DNA of 64,000 nt from Paenibacillus jilunlii (GTDB lineage Bacteria > Bacillota > Bacilli > Paenibacillales > Paenibacillaceae), in NCBI RefSeq assembly GCF_900102965.1, contig NZ_FNGM01000011.1:171375-235374 (forward strand), given 5' to 3'. The notes beneath the pieces were generated by a model, which worked only from the letters and a program-made list of their open reading frames with translations, made no database searches and was not told the origin of the DNA. Made by a program: the position numbers and the translations under genes. Numbering within the stretch: position 1 is the first letter of the stretch; every line of letters starts with the position of its first letter. Of the stretch, positions 45,881 to 55,466 are shown piece after piece.

Positions 45881-47070
45881 CAATCACCACAGGTCAACTG
45901 CTGTATGGAAAAGTGCTGACTCCTGCAGGCATCATCCAGGAGGGCGTGATTGCTGTATCGGAAGAGGCCATTCATTATGCCGGGGAAGCCGCTTGGCTGC
46001 CGGAAGCTTATGCCGGGTGGCCCGCAGGAAACGACAAAACCCGCGGCAGCCTGTTGATTCCGGGATTTGTTGATGTGCATGTGCATGGCGGAGACGGCTG
46101 TGATTTCATGTATGCAGATGCAGAGGCTCTGAAGAAGATCACCCGGTATCATGCTTCGCAGGGTACGACTACCATGCTGGCCACCACCATGACAGCGGAT
46201 AAAAAGGATATTGACCGGGTGCTCTCAGAGGTTCACGACTTCCGTAGCGCCCCGATGCCCTTTGCCCAGCTGGCAGGCGTTCATCTGGAAGGCCCGTTTA
46301 TCAGTCCCAAGTGGTCAGGAGCGCAGAACCCTGAGCATATTGTTCCCGCCAATATTGAATGGCTGGAGCAGTGGGAAACCTTGTATCCGGGATTAATCCG
46401 GCAGGTAACCATCGCTCCGGAAGGAGAAGGGGCGCTTACGGCCATCACCTGGCTCCGGAAGCACGGGATCACCGCAGCGCTTGGACATACGAACGCTTCC
46501 TTTGAAGAGGTTATCGCCGCCGCCGATGCCGGACTGAATCAGGCTGTGCATATGTTCAATGCGATGACTCCGCTCCATCACCGCAAGCCCGGAGCCGCGG
46601 GCGCCATTCTGTTCGATGAGCGCATCCGTGCGGAGATTATTGCCGACGGGATTCATGTGCATCCGGCAGCCATCTCTGTGCTCTCCCGCCTCAAGAAGGA
46701 AGGCAATCTGCTGCTGATCACAGATGCCATGTCGGCGACCGGCCTCAGTGACGGCGAATATACCATCGGAGATCTTCCCGTTCTGGTCCGTGACGGTGTC
46801 GCCAGACTCAAGGAGAATCCGGAAGCCCTCGCGGGCAGCACGCTGACCATGATCCGGGGGTTCCGCTATCTGGTTCAGGAGGTCGGCCTGACTATGGAGG
46901 AAGCCTCCAGAGCCGCCAGCCTGACACCCGCTGAGTCCCTCGGCCTTGAGCGGTCCATCGGGACTTTGGAAGCCGGTAAACGCGGCGATATCCTGCTGCT
47001 GGACAATGAGCTGAACCTGCATGAAGTCTGGATAAACGGACGTAAAATGGCTGAAACGCAAATGCCCTGA
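45868..47070 (+). CDS. nagA: N-acetylglucosamine-6-phosphate deacetylase NagA
   Basis: A 400-residue amidohydrolase that removes acetate from GlcNAc-6-phosphate, feeding NagB. The metal site HVHGGDG, the LEGPF glutamate, LGHTNASF, HMFNAMTPLHHRKPG and the catalytic-Asp segment LLITDAMSATGL are all present. Last gene of the rpiR-nagB-nagA operon; a terminator follows at 47080. The pathway would recycle chitin or peptidoglycan amino sugars. Confidence 0.96.
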   Translation: MAEITITTGQLLYGKVLTPAGIIQEGVIAVSEEAIHYAGEAAWLPEAYAGWPAGNDKTRGSLLIPGFVDVHVHGGDGCDFMYADAEALKKITRYHASQGTTTMLATTMTADKKDIDRVLSEVHDFRSAPMPFAQLAGVHLEGPFISPKWSGAQNPEHIVPANIEWLEQWETLYPGLIRQVTIAPEGEGALTAITWLRKHGITAALGHTNASFEEVIAAADAGLNQAVHMFNAMTPLHHRKPGAAGAILFDERIRAEIIADGIHVHPAAISVLSRLKKEGNLLLITDAMSATGLSDGEYTIGDLPVLVRDGVARLKENPEALAGSTLTMIRGFRYLVQEVGLTMEEASRAASLTPAESLGLERSIGTLEAGKRGDILLLDNELNLHEVWINGRKMAETQMP

Positions 47071-47079
47071 TTCATCAAG

Positions 47080-47122
47080 ACAGCCCCGCACCCGGTGTCA
47101 GATGCCGGAGGGGGCTGTTTTT
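47080..47122 (+). terminator. nag operon terminator
   Basis: CAGCCCC pairs with GGGGCTG around a GC-rich loop, followed by TTTTTT. Confidence 0.85.
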
Positions 47123-47153
47123 TGCCTATTAGTACTTATAATTTGGATGAAGA

Positions 47154-48185
47154 TCAATATCCGCTGCGGGTCGGGAAGATGCGTTCCACCATTGTGCCGA
47201 ATTCTCTCGCAAAGCCTTTTAACGGATGGCCTGCACGGAATTCCTGGGCGTAAAAGTTAGCCCGGTCCACGAAATCCGGATTGGCGGATACATAGACATT
47301 ATTAATGTTTTTATCGTACTTTTTGACCTCGGCGGCAATTTTGTCCTTCATGTCCCGGGTTACGGTATCATTGGCAAGGGTGTTCATGCCATTCGCATTC
47401 ATGCCGTTGCCCATTCCATTAGTGCCATTCATGCCGTTCATACCATTCGTGCCATTCGTGCTGAACGGGGTGATGGTGCGTGTTCCTGCCGCCGTTCCCA
47501 TACTTCTGTCGATATCCCGCTTCATGACCCGGCCGTCAGTCATGTTGCTTCCGGTTATGACTCCGTTGCCTCCATTGCTTCCGGACATAATTCCGTTGCC
47601 CCCATTACCTGTAAAGGCCCCCGGATTAGCTATGCCGGTTCCACCCACAGTCCCTCTTCCGGTGGACAAGCTTCCCGGTATACCAGTCATCGAACCGCCT
47701 ACCCCTGTCATTCCAAGCACGCCGTTTCTAGAACCCCGCGTGTCGTCCATACCGGTGATTCCTGTAGTTGTGCGTCCCAAAGTTCTTCCGCTGCCGGCCA
47801 CCATTCCCGATGGGCCACCCGTGCCGTTGTAACTGTTAATACGCGAGGTATTTCCATTGCTCTTGGCATGAACCCCGCCTGAGGCCTCATCCAAAACAAC
47901 GGCAACATATGCACTTTTGCCTGCCACTACCACATTCGCCGAGCGGACCTCCGGCATGGCTGCAATCCGGCTGGCCAGCTCCTCGCTGACTTCCATTTTA
48001 TCGAAGGCATTGTCTCTCACCCCCTGTGTGGAGTTAACCCCCAGCCGTCCGGTTTGGGCCCCGCGCACATTTTTGGTATGAACATTATTATCGCTTGCCG
48101 TGTTATTAGTACCGCAGCCTGTAATGCTTACCATGCTCAACAGGAGCGCAGCCGAAACTGTCATGCTGATCTTCGATCGCAACAT
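47154..48185 (-). CDS. YhcN/YlaJ-family sporulation lipoprotein
   Basis: A 343-residue lipoprotein. The start at 48185 has GGAGG 8 bases upstream; the signal peptide ends SMVSITGC. The YhcN/YlaJ domain is split: its first part (VSEELASRIAAMPEVRSANV, SAYVAVVLD) and last part (KDKIAAEVKKYDKNINNVYV, NPDFVDRANFYAQEF) are separated by about 165 residues of Gly/Asn/Thr/Met-rich low complexity (NGTNGMNGMNGTNG, GVGGSMTGIPG). Family members lie in the spore inner membrane or coat and affect germination or outgrowth. Confidence 0.85.
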   Translation of the reverse strand: MLRSKISMTVSAALLLSMVSITGCGTNNTASDNNVHTKNVRGAQTGRLGVNSTQGVRDNAFDKMEVSEELASRIAAMPEVRSANVVVAGKSAYVAVVLDEASGGVHAKSNGNTSRINSYNGTGGPSGMVAGSGRTLGRTTTGITGMDDTRGSRNGVLGMTGVGGSMTGIPGSLSTGRGTVGGTGIANPGAFTGNGGNGIMSGSNGGNGVITGSNMTDGRVMKRDIDRSMGTAAGTRTITPFSTNGTNGMNGMNGTNGMGNGMNANGMNTLANDTVTRDMKDKIAAEVKKYDKNINNVYVSANPDFVDRANFYAQEFRAGHPLKGFAREFGTMVERIFPTRSGY

Positions 48186-48395
48186 GAATTCATCCTCCAT
48201 CTCTAATTATTAGTTGTTGCAGCTTAACATGAATTAGGATGGCCCCCATCCGGCCAGGCTATCCTGAAAGGATTTGGCATACCGCCCTTTCATCGTCACC
48301 TGTAAGGGACGTCCGGCGTATCTTATAAACAGCAGGCCCTGCTTCTGCAAAGGGTGCCAGTGTTTCTCCGCAAGGTAAAGTCAGGAGGGATGACC

Positions 48396-49466
48396 TTGAA
48401 GGTTTTGTTTACATTTTATGTGCCCAGCGGCGGAGTCGAGACATTGAACAAGCTGCGGTGCGAAAGTCTGCTGCGAAGCGGCATCGAGTGTCATGTGCTG
48501 TATTTGATGTCGGGGTCAATCAGTCAGAGCCCGGCAAACTTCCCTGTATTTATCGCCCCCACGGATGCAGATATCAAAGCGGTGCTGGACACCCATAACT
48601 ATGATGCCATTATTGTTACCTCGGATTATCTGCTGCTGGAGCGCCTGCGCCGTCTGGGGTACAGCCGAATTCTGATCTACGAATCCCAAGGCCTGGGAAC
48701 ACGCACGGATGCGAGGCTTCTGATCACGGAGGCAGTGCCTTTTTTACGTTCATACTGTAATGCTGTATTGATACCGCCCACAGATCACCTGCTGGAGTTG
48801 TTCATTTCGATCTGCCCGTGGCTGCAGCGGTATGTTATTCCCAATATTGTGGATGTCCAGTCCTTCCGGCACATTCCCGGAAAAGCACCATGTGATCCGG
48901 TTATCGCCTGGGTGGGGCGCCTGGAGACGAATAAGAATTGGAGCGAATACCTCAAAATTGCCTATTTAATCCGCCGCAGCAAGCCCGATCTGCATCTCTG
49001 GATGTTTCATGATCCGAACCTTGCAACCGTCGAACAGAAGCAGCTGTTCCATGACGAGCTCCATGCCCTGGAATTGCATGACCGGCTGAATGTGTTTACC
49101 AATATTCCCAATCATCTGATGCCGGTGTATTACTCCTCCATAGCCGCTTCAGGGGGATTCCTGCTATCTTCCTCAATCACCGAAGGCTTTGGGTATGCGG
49201 TTGCCGAGGCTGTCTGCTGTACCTGCCCGGTGCTGAGCACGGATTCCGACGGGGTGCGGTCTTTCATCATCCATAATGTGACCGGAAAATTCTATCCGCT
49301 GGGCAATGTAGAAGCCGCCGTCAATGAAGGGCTGGAGCTTATGGATAATCTGCCGCTTCGAAACTCCATCCGCGAGCAGGGCCGTCTTCATATGGTCTCC
49401 AGTTTTGGTTCCGAGAAATACGCCCAGTCCTTTCGGGAAATGATGAACTCCTTCGCCATCTTTTAA
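48396..49466 (+). CDS. GT4-type glycosyltransferase
   Basis: A glycosyltransferase of the GT-B fold, 356 residues from the chosen TTG start (MKVLFTFYVPSGGVETLNKL). AGGAGG lies 7 bases before this TTG, while the ATG at 48390 is only 1 base from it. The C-terminal donor-site region SSSITEGFGYAVAEAVCCTCPV carries the E-x7-E motif. It is convergent with the main glycan operon and shares a terminator with it, so it probably acts on the same glycan. Confidence 0.87.
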   Translation: MKVLFTFYVPSGGVETLNKLRCESLLRSGIECHVLYLMSGSISQSPANFPVFIAPTDADIKAVLDTHNYDAIIVTSDYLLLERLRRLGYSRILIYESQGLGTRTDARLLITEAVPFLRSYCNAVLIPPTDHLLELFISICPWLQRYVIPNIVDVQSFRHIPGKAPCDPVIAWVGRLETNKNWSEYLKIAYLIRRSKPDLHLWMFHDPNLATVEQKQLFHDELHALELHDRLNVFTNIPNHLMPVYYSSIAASGGFLLSSSITEGFGYAVAEAVCCTCPVLSTDSDGVRSFIIHNVTGKFYPLGNVEAAVNEGLELMDNLPLRNSIREQGRLHMVSSFGSEKYAQSFREMMNSFAIF

Positions 49467-49472
49467 ATACAA

Positions 49473-49518
49473 AAGAACCCTCAATCCCACACGGCCACGT
49501 GGATTTGAAGGTTCTTTG
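49473..49518. terminator. Bidirectional terminator between convergent glycosyltransferase genes
   Basis: AAAGAACC at 49473-49480 pairs with GGTTCTTT at 49511-49518 with further TCAA/TTGA and CAC/GTG pairs inside. It is A-rich on the left and T-rich on the right, so it can serve both strands. Confidence 0.8.
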
Positions 49519-49537
49519 GGCTGGATGGAGTGCTGTT

Positions 49538-50575
49538 TCAACCCTGCCTGGATACAATATCATACAGCTCCGCCTGAAAAATGTTATAACTTTTCTCCCA
49601 GGTAAACCGCAGTGACCCGGCTGCTCCATTAATGGCCAGCCGTTCACGCTGCTCCTTATTCCGGATGAGCGTTACAACGTCTTCGGCCAGCCGGTTTTCA
49701 TGCCGGTACGACATCAGACAGTTGACGCCATGGACACAGTATTCAAGATTGCCCCCGGAATAGACCGTGACGAGTGCCGCCCCGCAGCGCATCGCTTCAA
49801 GACCAGGGAGTGAACCACTGTCATAGGTGCTGGAGCTGACAAAAATATCACTTTCATTATAGTGGTAACAAAGTTCTTCATCACTCAAGGGAGTGCGCAG
49901 ACGGTAATGCCCGTCTTCAAAAAGAGACTGCAGCCATGGAGATTCCGCATATTCACGCGGTGGAGTGATAAGACAGATTTCGGCCTCCGGCTGCTGCCCT
50001 TTAATCATATCCAGCTGCTGCAGCAGATACTCCTGTTCCCGATGCCCCGAAAACCCGCCTTCCGGCTTCCGGACAATGGCAGATACTATAAGCTTTCTGT
50101 TTGCTTCGCGGATATGCATATTATAAAAGTCAGAGCTGAGGCCAACCGGCACAATTCTGCCTTTGATTCCATGATTAATGCGGACGATATCCTGCTGCCA
50201 GCGGGAGAGTACCAGCAAATTCGGTGAAAGATGATAGGAAGCAAACGACAGATTGTTGTCTGGCAGGAACGTGGGCTCATAGCAGAGTGCGAGCCGGATG
50301 TGTATCCCCTTGCCTTGTTCGCTGGCGCGCTGCGATACAGGAACAGTCGTGAAGTAGTTGGAAACAATGACATCGCCCGCCGGGAAATCATCCTCCGAAA
50401 TCCGGGTATCGCCAGCAAAAATAACCGGACACTGCATCGGGTATTCCACAATGCCATGGGAGGGCATCAGAACGGTCACTTCATGCCCTACATCCGCAAG
50501 ACGGTTAGCCAGCTCGGCCAGCATCCTCTGCGCGCCCCCTCTGGTCAACGTCAGAATAGGGAAGGTTATTCTCAT
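49538..50575 (-). CDS. GT4-type glycosyltransferase
   Basis: A 345-residue GT-B glycosyltransferase. The N-terminus ILTLTRGGAQRMLAELANRL is a typical acceptor-domain start, and the donor domain has SSSTYDSGSLPGLEAMRCGAA with the E-x7-E-like acidic pair (SLPGLEAM). The start overlaps the preceding GT2 gene by 4 bases. Last gene of the eight-gene glycan operon. Confidence 0.87.
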   Translation of the reverse strand: MRITFPILTLTRGGAQRMLAELANRLADVGHEVTVLMPSHGIVEYPMQCPVIFAGDTRISEDDFPAGDVIVSNYFTTVPVSQRASEQGKGIHIRLALCYEPTFLPDNNLSFASYHLSPNLLVLSRWQQDIVRINHGIKGRIVPVGLSSDFYNMHIREANRKLIVSAIVRKPEGGFSGHREQEYLLQQLDMIKGQQPEAEICLITPPREYAESPWLQSLFEDGHYRLRTPLSDEELCYHYNESDIFVSSSTYDSGSLPGLEAMRCGAALVTVYSGGNLEYCVHGVNCLMSYRHENRLAEDVVTLIRNKEQRERLAINGAAGSLRFTWEKSYNIFQAELYDIVSRQG

Positions 50576-51294
50576 CTTCCTCTCTCCTTTCGGAGCAGCC
50601 GTACAAGCGACTTGTAATGCATTTCCTGTACTTGCTTAATCTCCCGCTTCTGCGCCTCACTATGGATAATGGAGCCCATTTCCTGATGCACCCGGTAATC
50701 CAGCAGCGGATCTTCAATATAGGACCAGTCATAATGAGCCAAAATACGCAGCCATAGATCATAGTCCTGGGTATACAGCAATTTCTCATTGAACAGCCCG
50801 ACCTTCTTGAAAACATTCATATCCAGCATCACAGAGCTTCCATTGACCGGACAGCCTGTCATCAGGGTCTCGATCAGCTCAACTTTGCTGTGGAATGGCA
50901 GACTGATCCTTCCGGAAAAACGCTCTCCCAGCTCATTGATATAGTAATAAGCCGTATGATTAAAGGAGGTATGTGTAGCATGCATAACTGCGATTTGCCG
51001 GCCGATTTTATCGGGATGGAAACAGTCATCGGCGCTTAACCAGGCAAAATATGCCCCGCTGGCCGAAGAGATCCCCAGGTTGAGGGCTGAAGCAGTGCCG
51101 CCGTTTGTTTTGCGGAGCACTTTGATACGCCCGCCATAAGGCTCGAGCTTCTCCGTGTGAAGGGTCGACCCGTCGTCTACAACGATAATCTCTATATCCG
51201 GGTAGCTCTGCGCAAGCACGCTTTCGATGGCAAGATGCACGTATGAACAATTGTAAAAAGGGATAATCACCGAAACCCTGGTTCCATAGTTCAT
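50572..51294 (-). CDS. GT2-type glycosyltransferase
   Basis: A 240-residue GT-A glycosyltransferase. VSVIIPFYNC, VVDDGS and LSADDCFHPDK (DXD-like) are the nucleotide-sugar-binding motifs; the CPVNGSSVMLDMNVFKKVG and TQDYDLWLRIL segments are conserved in this subfamily. It closely resembles the GT2 encoded at 51933-52649 and probably arose by duplication. GAAGGAGG lies before the ATG. Confidence 0.9.
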   Translation of the reverse strand: MNYGTRVSVIIPFYNCSYVHLAIESVLAQSYPDIEIIVVDDGSTLHTEKLEPYGGRIKVLRKTNGGTASALNLGISSASGAYFAWLSADDCFHPDKIGRQIAVMHATHTSFNHTAYYYINELGERFSGRISLPFHSKVELIETLMTGCPVNGSSVMLDMNVFKKVGLFNEKLLYTQDYDLWLRILAHYDWSYIEDPLLDYRVHQEMGSIIHSEAQKREIKQVQEMHYKSLVRLLRKERGR

Positions 51295-51322
51295 GCGCTC
51301 ACCTCCTTCCCGGATAGATTAG

Positions 51323-51898
51323 TTATAAGATTTTGCAGGCCAGCAAGGCGTCCAGTGGCGCATGGTTCGGTCCGAACGCTTCCTGGAAGGAAGGATTCTC
51401 GGCGTGATGATAGCCTCTCAGCACAGTTACAGCATATCCCAGCTCCAAAAAATCTTCCGGTTCCCAGCCGCTCCGGTGTTTTTGATAGTACTCTCCTTGC
51501 AGATGGTAATGATCCGTTCCTTCTTGGGGAAAAAAACCGCGTGGGGTAAAAACAACCACGCGGCCCGCCGCGATGGCCTCTGCTTTCCGCAAAAGCTCCT
51601 TGCCCTCGCTCATGGTGAAATGCTCCAAAGAGTCAATCAGAGTCACCGCCGAGAAGGTGCCCGGCAGAAACAGCTTATCGATGTGGCCCGCATCGGCATG
51701 CACCGGAATGATATGGGGGGCAGTATACTTGCGGTGCAGCAGATAGGGCCGGTGAATATCCAGGCCAATCACAACCGATGCCTCATAGCGCTCAAGCAAC
51801 GTACCGGTTCCGCTGCCCACATCGAGTATAGTTTCTGCGAATTTCAGATGCTCCAGCAGAACCGGAAGGAAGTCCTTTACTTTAATTTCCCGGTACAT
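51323..51898 (-). CDS. Class I SAM-dependent methyltransferase
   Basis: A 191-residue methyltransferase between two GT2 genes. Motif I is ILDVGSGTGTLLERY, followed by VVIGLDIHRPYL and TLIDSLEHF. The start at 51898 has GGGAGG 8 bases upstream; the longer frame to 52045 runs into the neighbouring gene. Placement suggests O- or N-methylation of a sugar or of a glycan terminus, which could cap chain growth. Confidence 0.87.
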   Translation of the reverse strand: MYREIKVKDFLPVLLEHLKFAETILDVGSGTGTLLERYEASVVIGLDIHRPYLLHRKYTAPHIIPVHADAGHIDKLFLPGTFSAVTLIDSLEHFTMSEGKELLRKAEAIAAGRVVVFTPRGFFPQEGTDHYHLQGEYYQKHRSGWEPEDFLELGYAVTVLRGYHHAENPSFQEAFGPNHAPLDALLACKIL

Positions 51899-51932
51899 AG
51901 ATTCTAGCCTCCCACCACTACCAGATTGCTGC

Positions 51933-52649
51933 TCAGCCGCCCATAGAGGCAATGAGACTGCGGAGCATAGGGCTGTAACGGGCATTGGTTGCCGCAGCCT
52001 CAGCCATGATGACATCATAATGCTTGAGCGTCCCCATTCCGTCATGCCGCCGGTAGGCAGTCAGGGACTGATTCAGCATTACAGGCGGATATCCGTTCAG
52101 AATCGCCCGGAACCACAGGTCATAATCATGGGTATAGGGCAGCGACTCATCGAAAAGCCCAATGGCCCCGAACAGCTCCCGCTTGAACATTACGGTGCAG
52201 CCATTAATCGGATTGCCCTGCAAAAAACAGCGCAAATAGTCAAGATGGCTTGGAAATACAGCAGCCGCATTCAGCTCGGTCAGCTGTGTGCTTCCATTAA
52301 TATAATTGAAGTTGGTGTAGGTAATCAGCAGGCGGTTCTGATCCATGAACAGCACTTGATTGTTAATCTTATCGCGGTAGAACATATCATCCGAGCTGAG
52401 CCAGGCAATATAGTCGCCTGAAGCATGACGGATCCCGTGATTCAGTGCAGAGGCGGTACCTCCATTCGCCTTGCCCAGGTAGTGGATGTGCGGAAGATAG
52501 GGCGTAATCCGGTCTGTGTGCATGGTGGAGCCGTCGTCGACAACGATGATTTCATGGGGCTGCCAGGATTGGTTCAAGGCGCTTTGCAGCGCCTGCTCAA
52601 TATAAGGGCAATTGTAAAAAGGAATCACCACGGATACTCTCGGTTTCAT
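51933..52649 (-). CDS. GT2-type glycosyltransferase
   Basis: A 238-residue GT-A enzyme. VSVVIPFYNC, VVDDGS and LSSDDMFYRDK are the donor-site motifs, with GNPINGCTVMFKRELFGAIG and THDYDLWFRAI later. It is a paralogue of the 50572-51294 gene. The ATG overlaps the upstream epimerase stop as ATGA; AAGGAGG is 6 bases before. Confidence 0.9.
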   Translation of the reverse strand: MKPRVSVVIPFYNCPYIEQALQSALNQSWQPHEIIVVDDGSTMHTDRITPYLPHIHYLGKANGGTASALNHGIRHASGDYIAWLSSDDMFYRDKINNQVLFMDQNRLLITYTNFNYINGSTQLTELNAAAVFPSHLDYLRCFLQGNPINGCTVMFKRELFGAIGLFDESLPYTHDYDLWFRAILNGYPPVMLNQSLTAYRRHDGMGTLKHYDVIMAEAAATNARYSPMLRSLIASMGG

Positions 52650-53647
52650 GAAGCACCTCCTTCTCTGCTTGCCCGGTAATAGTCCACAATATCCGCAAGT
52701 GAACGGGACAGCTCGATCAGCGGGCTCCAGCCGAGACTGGCGGCATTGTCCTCGGGGGATGCGGATAATTCTTCTTGATTAACTAATGCGCTGGACGACA
52801 CCGCTGGAACGGCAGCTGCGGATGGAGCAGCTTCCTGTTCCATTGCCGCATCCTCCGGCCCCCAATCCATCGCCACCGGAACAGCGGCATATGCCAGCAA
52901 TTGCCCGGCAACCGCGCCAAGTCCCCGCTGGGTGCCGGAATCAATACGGTAGATCTTCCCCGGCTCTCCACTGCGCAGAATACAGTCATAGGCTCTGACC
53001 GCATCCCGCACATCAAGAAAGTCCCTGAGGGCAAACCGTGAGGAAAGCCGAAACGGCGGAAGCGTTTCAGAAGTGCCTGCAGCGGCCTCACTGCGCACAA
53101 TATGCTGTGCCAGCAAGGAACAGAATCCGGTAGACGGGCCAGGCCCGATCAGATTGCACGGTTCCGCAAGCAGCACCGGCTGCTTGAACAATGTGCACCA
53201 GGCCAGAGATACCAGTTCCTCCAGGGTTTTGCTCAGACTGTACGGATGAGGCGGCCCTCCCGCCAGGCCCGGCTTGAACTTAAGCCGGGAGCCGGCCACC
53301 AGGATACGGCGGGCCGGCCGGATGCGCAATCCTTCAAGCAAGTAGAGCGTAGACATAACGTTCGTTTCCATATAGAGCAGCGGGTCCTGCCAGGACTCCG
53401 GGACTGAGTTTTTGCCGGCGAGGTGCAGCACTTCTTCCGGCTGTACCTCCTCAATCATGGACTTTACCGCCCGGCGGTCGCTCAAATCACAGATCTGCTG
53501 CTTCACACCTGCGGGAAAAATGCCGGAAGCTGCTGCAGCGCTCCGCACCACAGCAGTCACTTCCGCTCCTGCTGCATGAAAGTAAGACACGGCATGCCTT
53601 CCGGTAAAGCCGGAAGCTCCGGTAATCAGAATTCTCCGCGCCTTCAT
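52646..53647 (-). CDS. NAD-dependent sugar epimerase/reductase (extended SDR)
   Basis: A 333-residue extended short-chain dehydrogenase. The nucleotide motif is TGASGFTGRH, the catalytic YSLSK is a YxxxK, and the fold resembles GDP-6-deoxy-lyxo-hexulose reductase (RMD) and GDP-mannose dehydratase-type enzymes. A low-complexity Ala/Glu/Ser stretch of about 35 residues lies near the C-terminus. It overlaps its neighbours by 4 bases on both sides. The exact nucleotide sugar is unknown; a 4-keto-6-deoxy sugar is likely. Confidence 0.82.
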   Translation of the reverse strand: MKARRILITGASGFTGRHAVSYFHAAGAEVTAVVRSAAAASGIFPAGVKQQICDLSDRRAVKSMIEEVQPEEVLHLAGKNSVPESWQDPLLYMETNVMSTLYLLEGLRIRPARRILVAGSRLKFKPGLAGGPPHPYSLSKTLEELVSLAWCTLFKQPVLLAEPCNLIGPGPSTGFCSLLAQHIVRSEAAAGTSETLPPFRLSSRFALRDFLDVRDAVRAYDCILRSGEPGKIYRIDSGTQRGLGAVAGQLLAYAAVPVAMDWGPEDAAMEQEAAPSAAAVPAVSSSALVNQEELSASPEDNAASLGWSPLIELSRSLADIVDYYRASREGGAS

Positions 53648-54483
53648 GTCGACATCGCCGGCTGCTTCATCCAGGCGGCCAGCTCTGCCAGCATCACTGG
53701 GTACGGGGGCAGCTGCACCTGAACATCCGCTCTCGTGCTGATTAGTGTGCGGTCCTGAATATGCGCAGACTCAGGAATAATTTCCACATCCTCTTTATTA
53801 AAGGCTGCCTGCATGTGCCGGAGCAGCTCATATTTGCTGACCGGCTGCGGATGAGCCAGATGAATCAGCCCGGAGATCTCCGGTTCCAGCAAGGCATCTA
53901 TAGCTTTGGCCAGCTCCAGTGTAGTTACCCCGTTCCACATCACCCGCCGGTATCCGGATACCGGCCCCCGCTGGGCCAGGAACCATTCCATCAGTCCGAT
54001 GCCCGAAGGGCGGATTTCCGGCCCAATGATAGAGGTCCGGATCGTCAGGTGCCCGGGCTCCCGCACTTCTCCAAGACTTTTGGTGATCGCATATACAGAT
54101 GTGCCGTCAGGCGTATCGTCTTCTGTATAACCGCCGCGTGTTCCTTCGAACACGCAGTCGGTACTGATATGGATGAGCCGGGCACGAACACCGTCCGCCG
54201 CGCGGCGGAGCCGGTGGGGCAGGAACCCGTTCACATGGTAGGCGCCGATCCGGTCACGCTCGGCAAATTGATTCAGTACCCCCAGCGCATTAATGATGCA
54301 GTGGGGAGAGACAATTTCAACCAGCTTTTCAACTCCGGCAATATCATCAGCATCTATATACAGCCCGCCAAGATCACTCTTATCCCGGGTTGTATGGAAG
54401 ACGTGATGCTCGCCTTGACGGCGGAAATAATCCGCCAGCATATGACCCGCCATACCGTTTCCGCCGAGGATAAGGAGCTTCAC
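53644..54483 (-). CDS. RmlD-like sugar nucleotide 4-reductase
   Basis: A 279-residue RmlD-substrate-binding family reductase. GGNGMAGHML is the NADP motif, HISTDCVFEGTRGG is the classical RmlD active-site strand, and YAITK is the YxxxK. It lacks the C-terminal cupin domain of CapF. Together with the CapE-like and 2-epimerase genes just upstream, it fits the WbvR-type step that makes UDP-L-RhaNAc before 2-epimerisation to UDP-L-QuiNAc. True RmlD (dTDP-rhamnose) is less likely because rmlA, rmlB and rmlC are absent. Confidence 0.8.
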   Translation of the reverse strand: MKLLILGGNGMAGHMLADYFRRQGEHHVFHTTRDKSDLGGLYIDADDIAGVEKLVEIVSPHCIINALGVLNQFAERDRIGAYHVNGFLPHRLRRAADGVRARLIHISTDCVFEGTRGGYTEDDTPDGTSVYAITKSLGEVREPGHLTIRTSIIGPEIRPSGIGLMEWFLAQRGPVSGYRRVMWNGVTTLELAKAIDALLEPEISGLIHLAHPQPVSKYELLRHMQAAFNKEDVEIIPESAHIQDRTLISTRADVQVQLPPYPVMLAELAAWMKQPAMST

Positions 54484-55466
54484 TCTAGGAACCCTCCCCG
54501 GATCAGGATGTCCTTGATCTCCTCCTGGTCCATCAGGTTGTTCTCAGAGCTGAAGCTGTTGAAGGAAACATGCGGATATTTGCTGTAACGGGCTTTGAGT
54601 TCAGGCATATCCAGTGTGGGCAGAATGACCAGATACTGCTCATCGTAGACAACCGTCGTCTGGCTTTCGAAATCACTCATCAGAATCTCATGGATTTTTT
54701 CGCCAGGGCGGATACCCGCTTCAATAATGCTTACATCCCGTCTGCCGGAAGCCTCAATCAGCACTTCGGCGAGATCCACGATCCGGCAGGTTGGCATGGT
54801 CATTACAAAGATTTCACCACCGAGGCTGACTTCGGAGGCCTTGAACAGCAGGGTGATGGCATCGCGCAGGGTGAAGAAGAAGCGGGTCATTTTCATATCC
54901 GTAATCCGCACCTGCCCCTTATCCTTGATCTGCTTCATGAACAGATGGACCACACTGCCGTTCGTTCCCAGCACATTGCCGCCGCGCACCGTCACGAACC
55001 GGGTTTGGGAGCCCAGCAGGTTGGCGTAGACGAACAGCTTTTCCCCGATCGCTTTGGTCATCCCATAGAAATTAGAGGGATTGGCAGCTTTGTCGGTAGA
55101 GATGTAAATGGCTTTTTCCACATTGCTGGCAATGGCCGCCTCAATGACGTTCTGGGTGCCGACCACGTTGGTCTTGAGCGCTTCATACGGCTGGTCTTCG
55201 CAGACCGGAACATGCTTGAGGGCCGCCAGATGAAAGACATAATCGATGCCCCGGCAAGCCGCCACCAAAGCATCCTTGTCACGGATATCGCCAATGATGA
55301 AGCTGAGGCGGGAGTCCTCATATTCGCGGCTCATGGCCACTTGAGCAGACTCGCTGCGGGAGAATATGACAATCTCTTTCGGGTTCTGCGGCAGAAGCTG
55401 CCGGATGAGTTCATGCCCCCAGGAACCGGTTCCGCCTGTAACCAAAATCCTTTTATTATTGAACAT
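54480..55466 (-). CDS. CapE-like UDP-GlcNAc 4,6-dehydratase/5-epimerase
   Basis: A 328-residue polysaccharide biosynthesis SDR of the CapE/FlaA1/WbjB group. GGTGSWG at 11-17 binds NAD(P); the active site shows TDK (124-126) and Y134-x3-K138. The late MTRFFFTLRDAITLLFKAS and EAGIRPGEKIHEILMS are family landmarks. The start at 55466 has GGAGGG 7 bases upstream and overlaps the 2-epimerase gene by 11 bases. It converts UDP-GlcNAc into a 6-deoxy-4-keto intermediate. Confidence 0.9.
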   Translation of the reverse strand: MFNNKRILVTGGTGSWGHELIRQLLPQNPKEIVIFSRSESAQVAMSREYEDSRLSFIIGDIRDKDALVAACRGIDYVFHLAALKHVPVCEDQPYEALKTNVVGTQNVIEAAIASNVEKAIYISTDKAANPSNFYGMTKAIGEKLFVYANLLGSQTRFVTVRGGNVLGTNGSVVHLFMKQIKDKGQVRITDMKMTRFFFTLRDAITLLFKASEVSLGGEIFVMTMPTCRIVDLAEVLIEASGRRDVSIIEAGIRPGEKIHEILMSDFESQTTVVYDEQYLVILPTLDMPELKARYSKYPHVSFNSFSSENNLMDQEEIKDILIRGGFLE

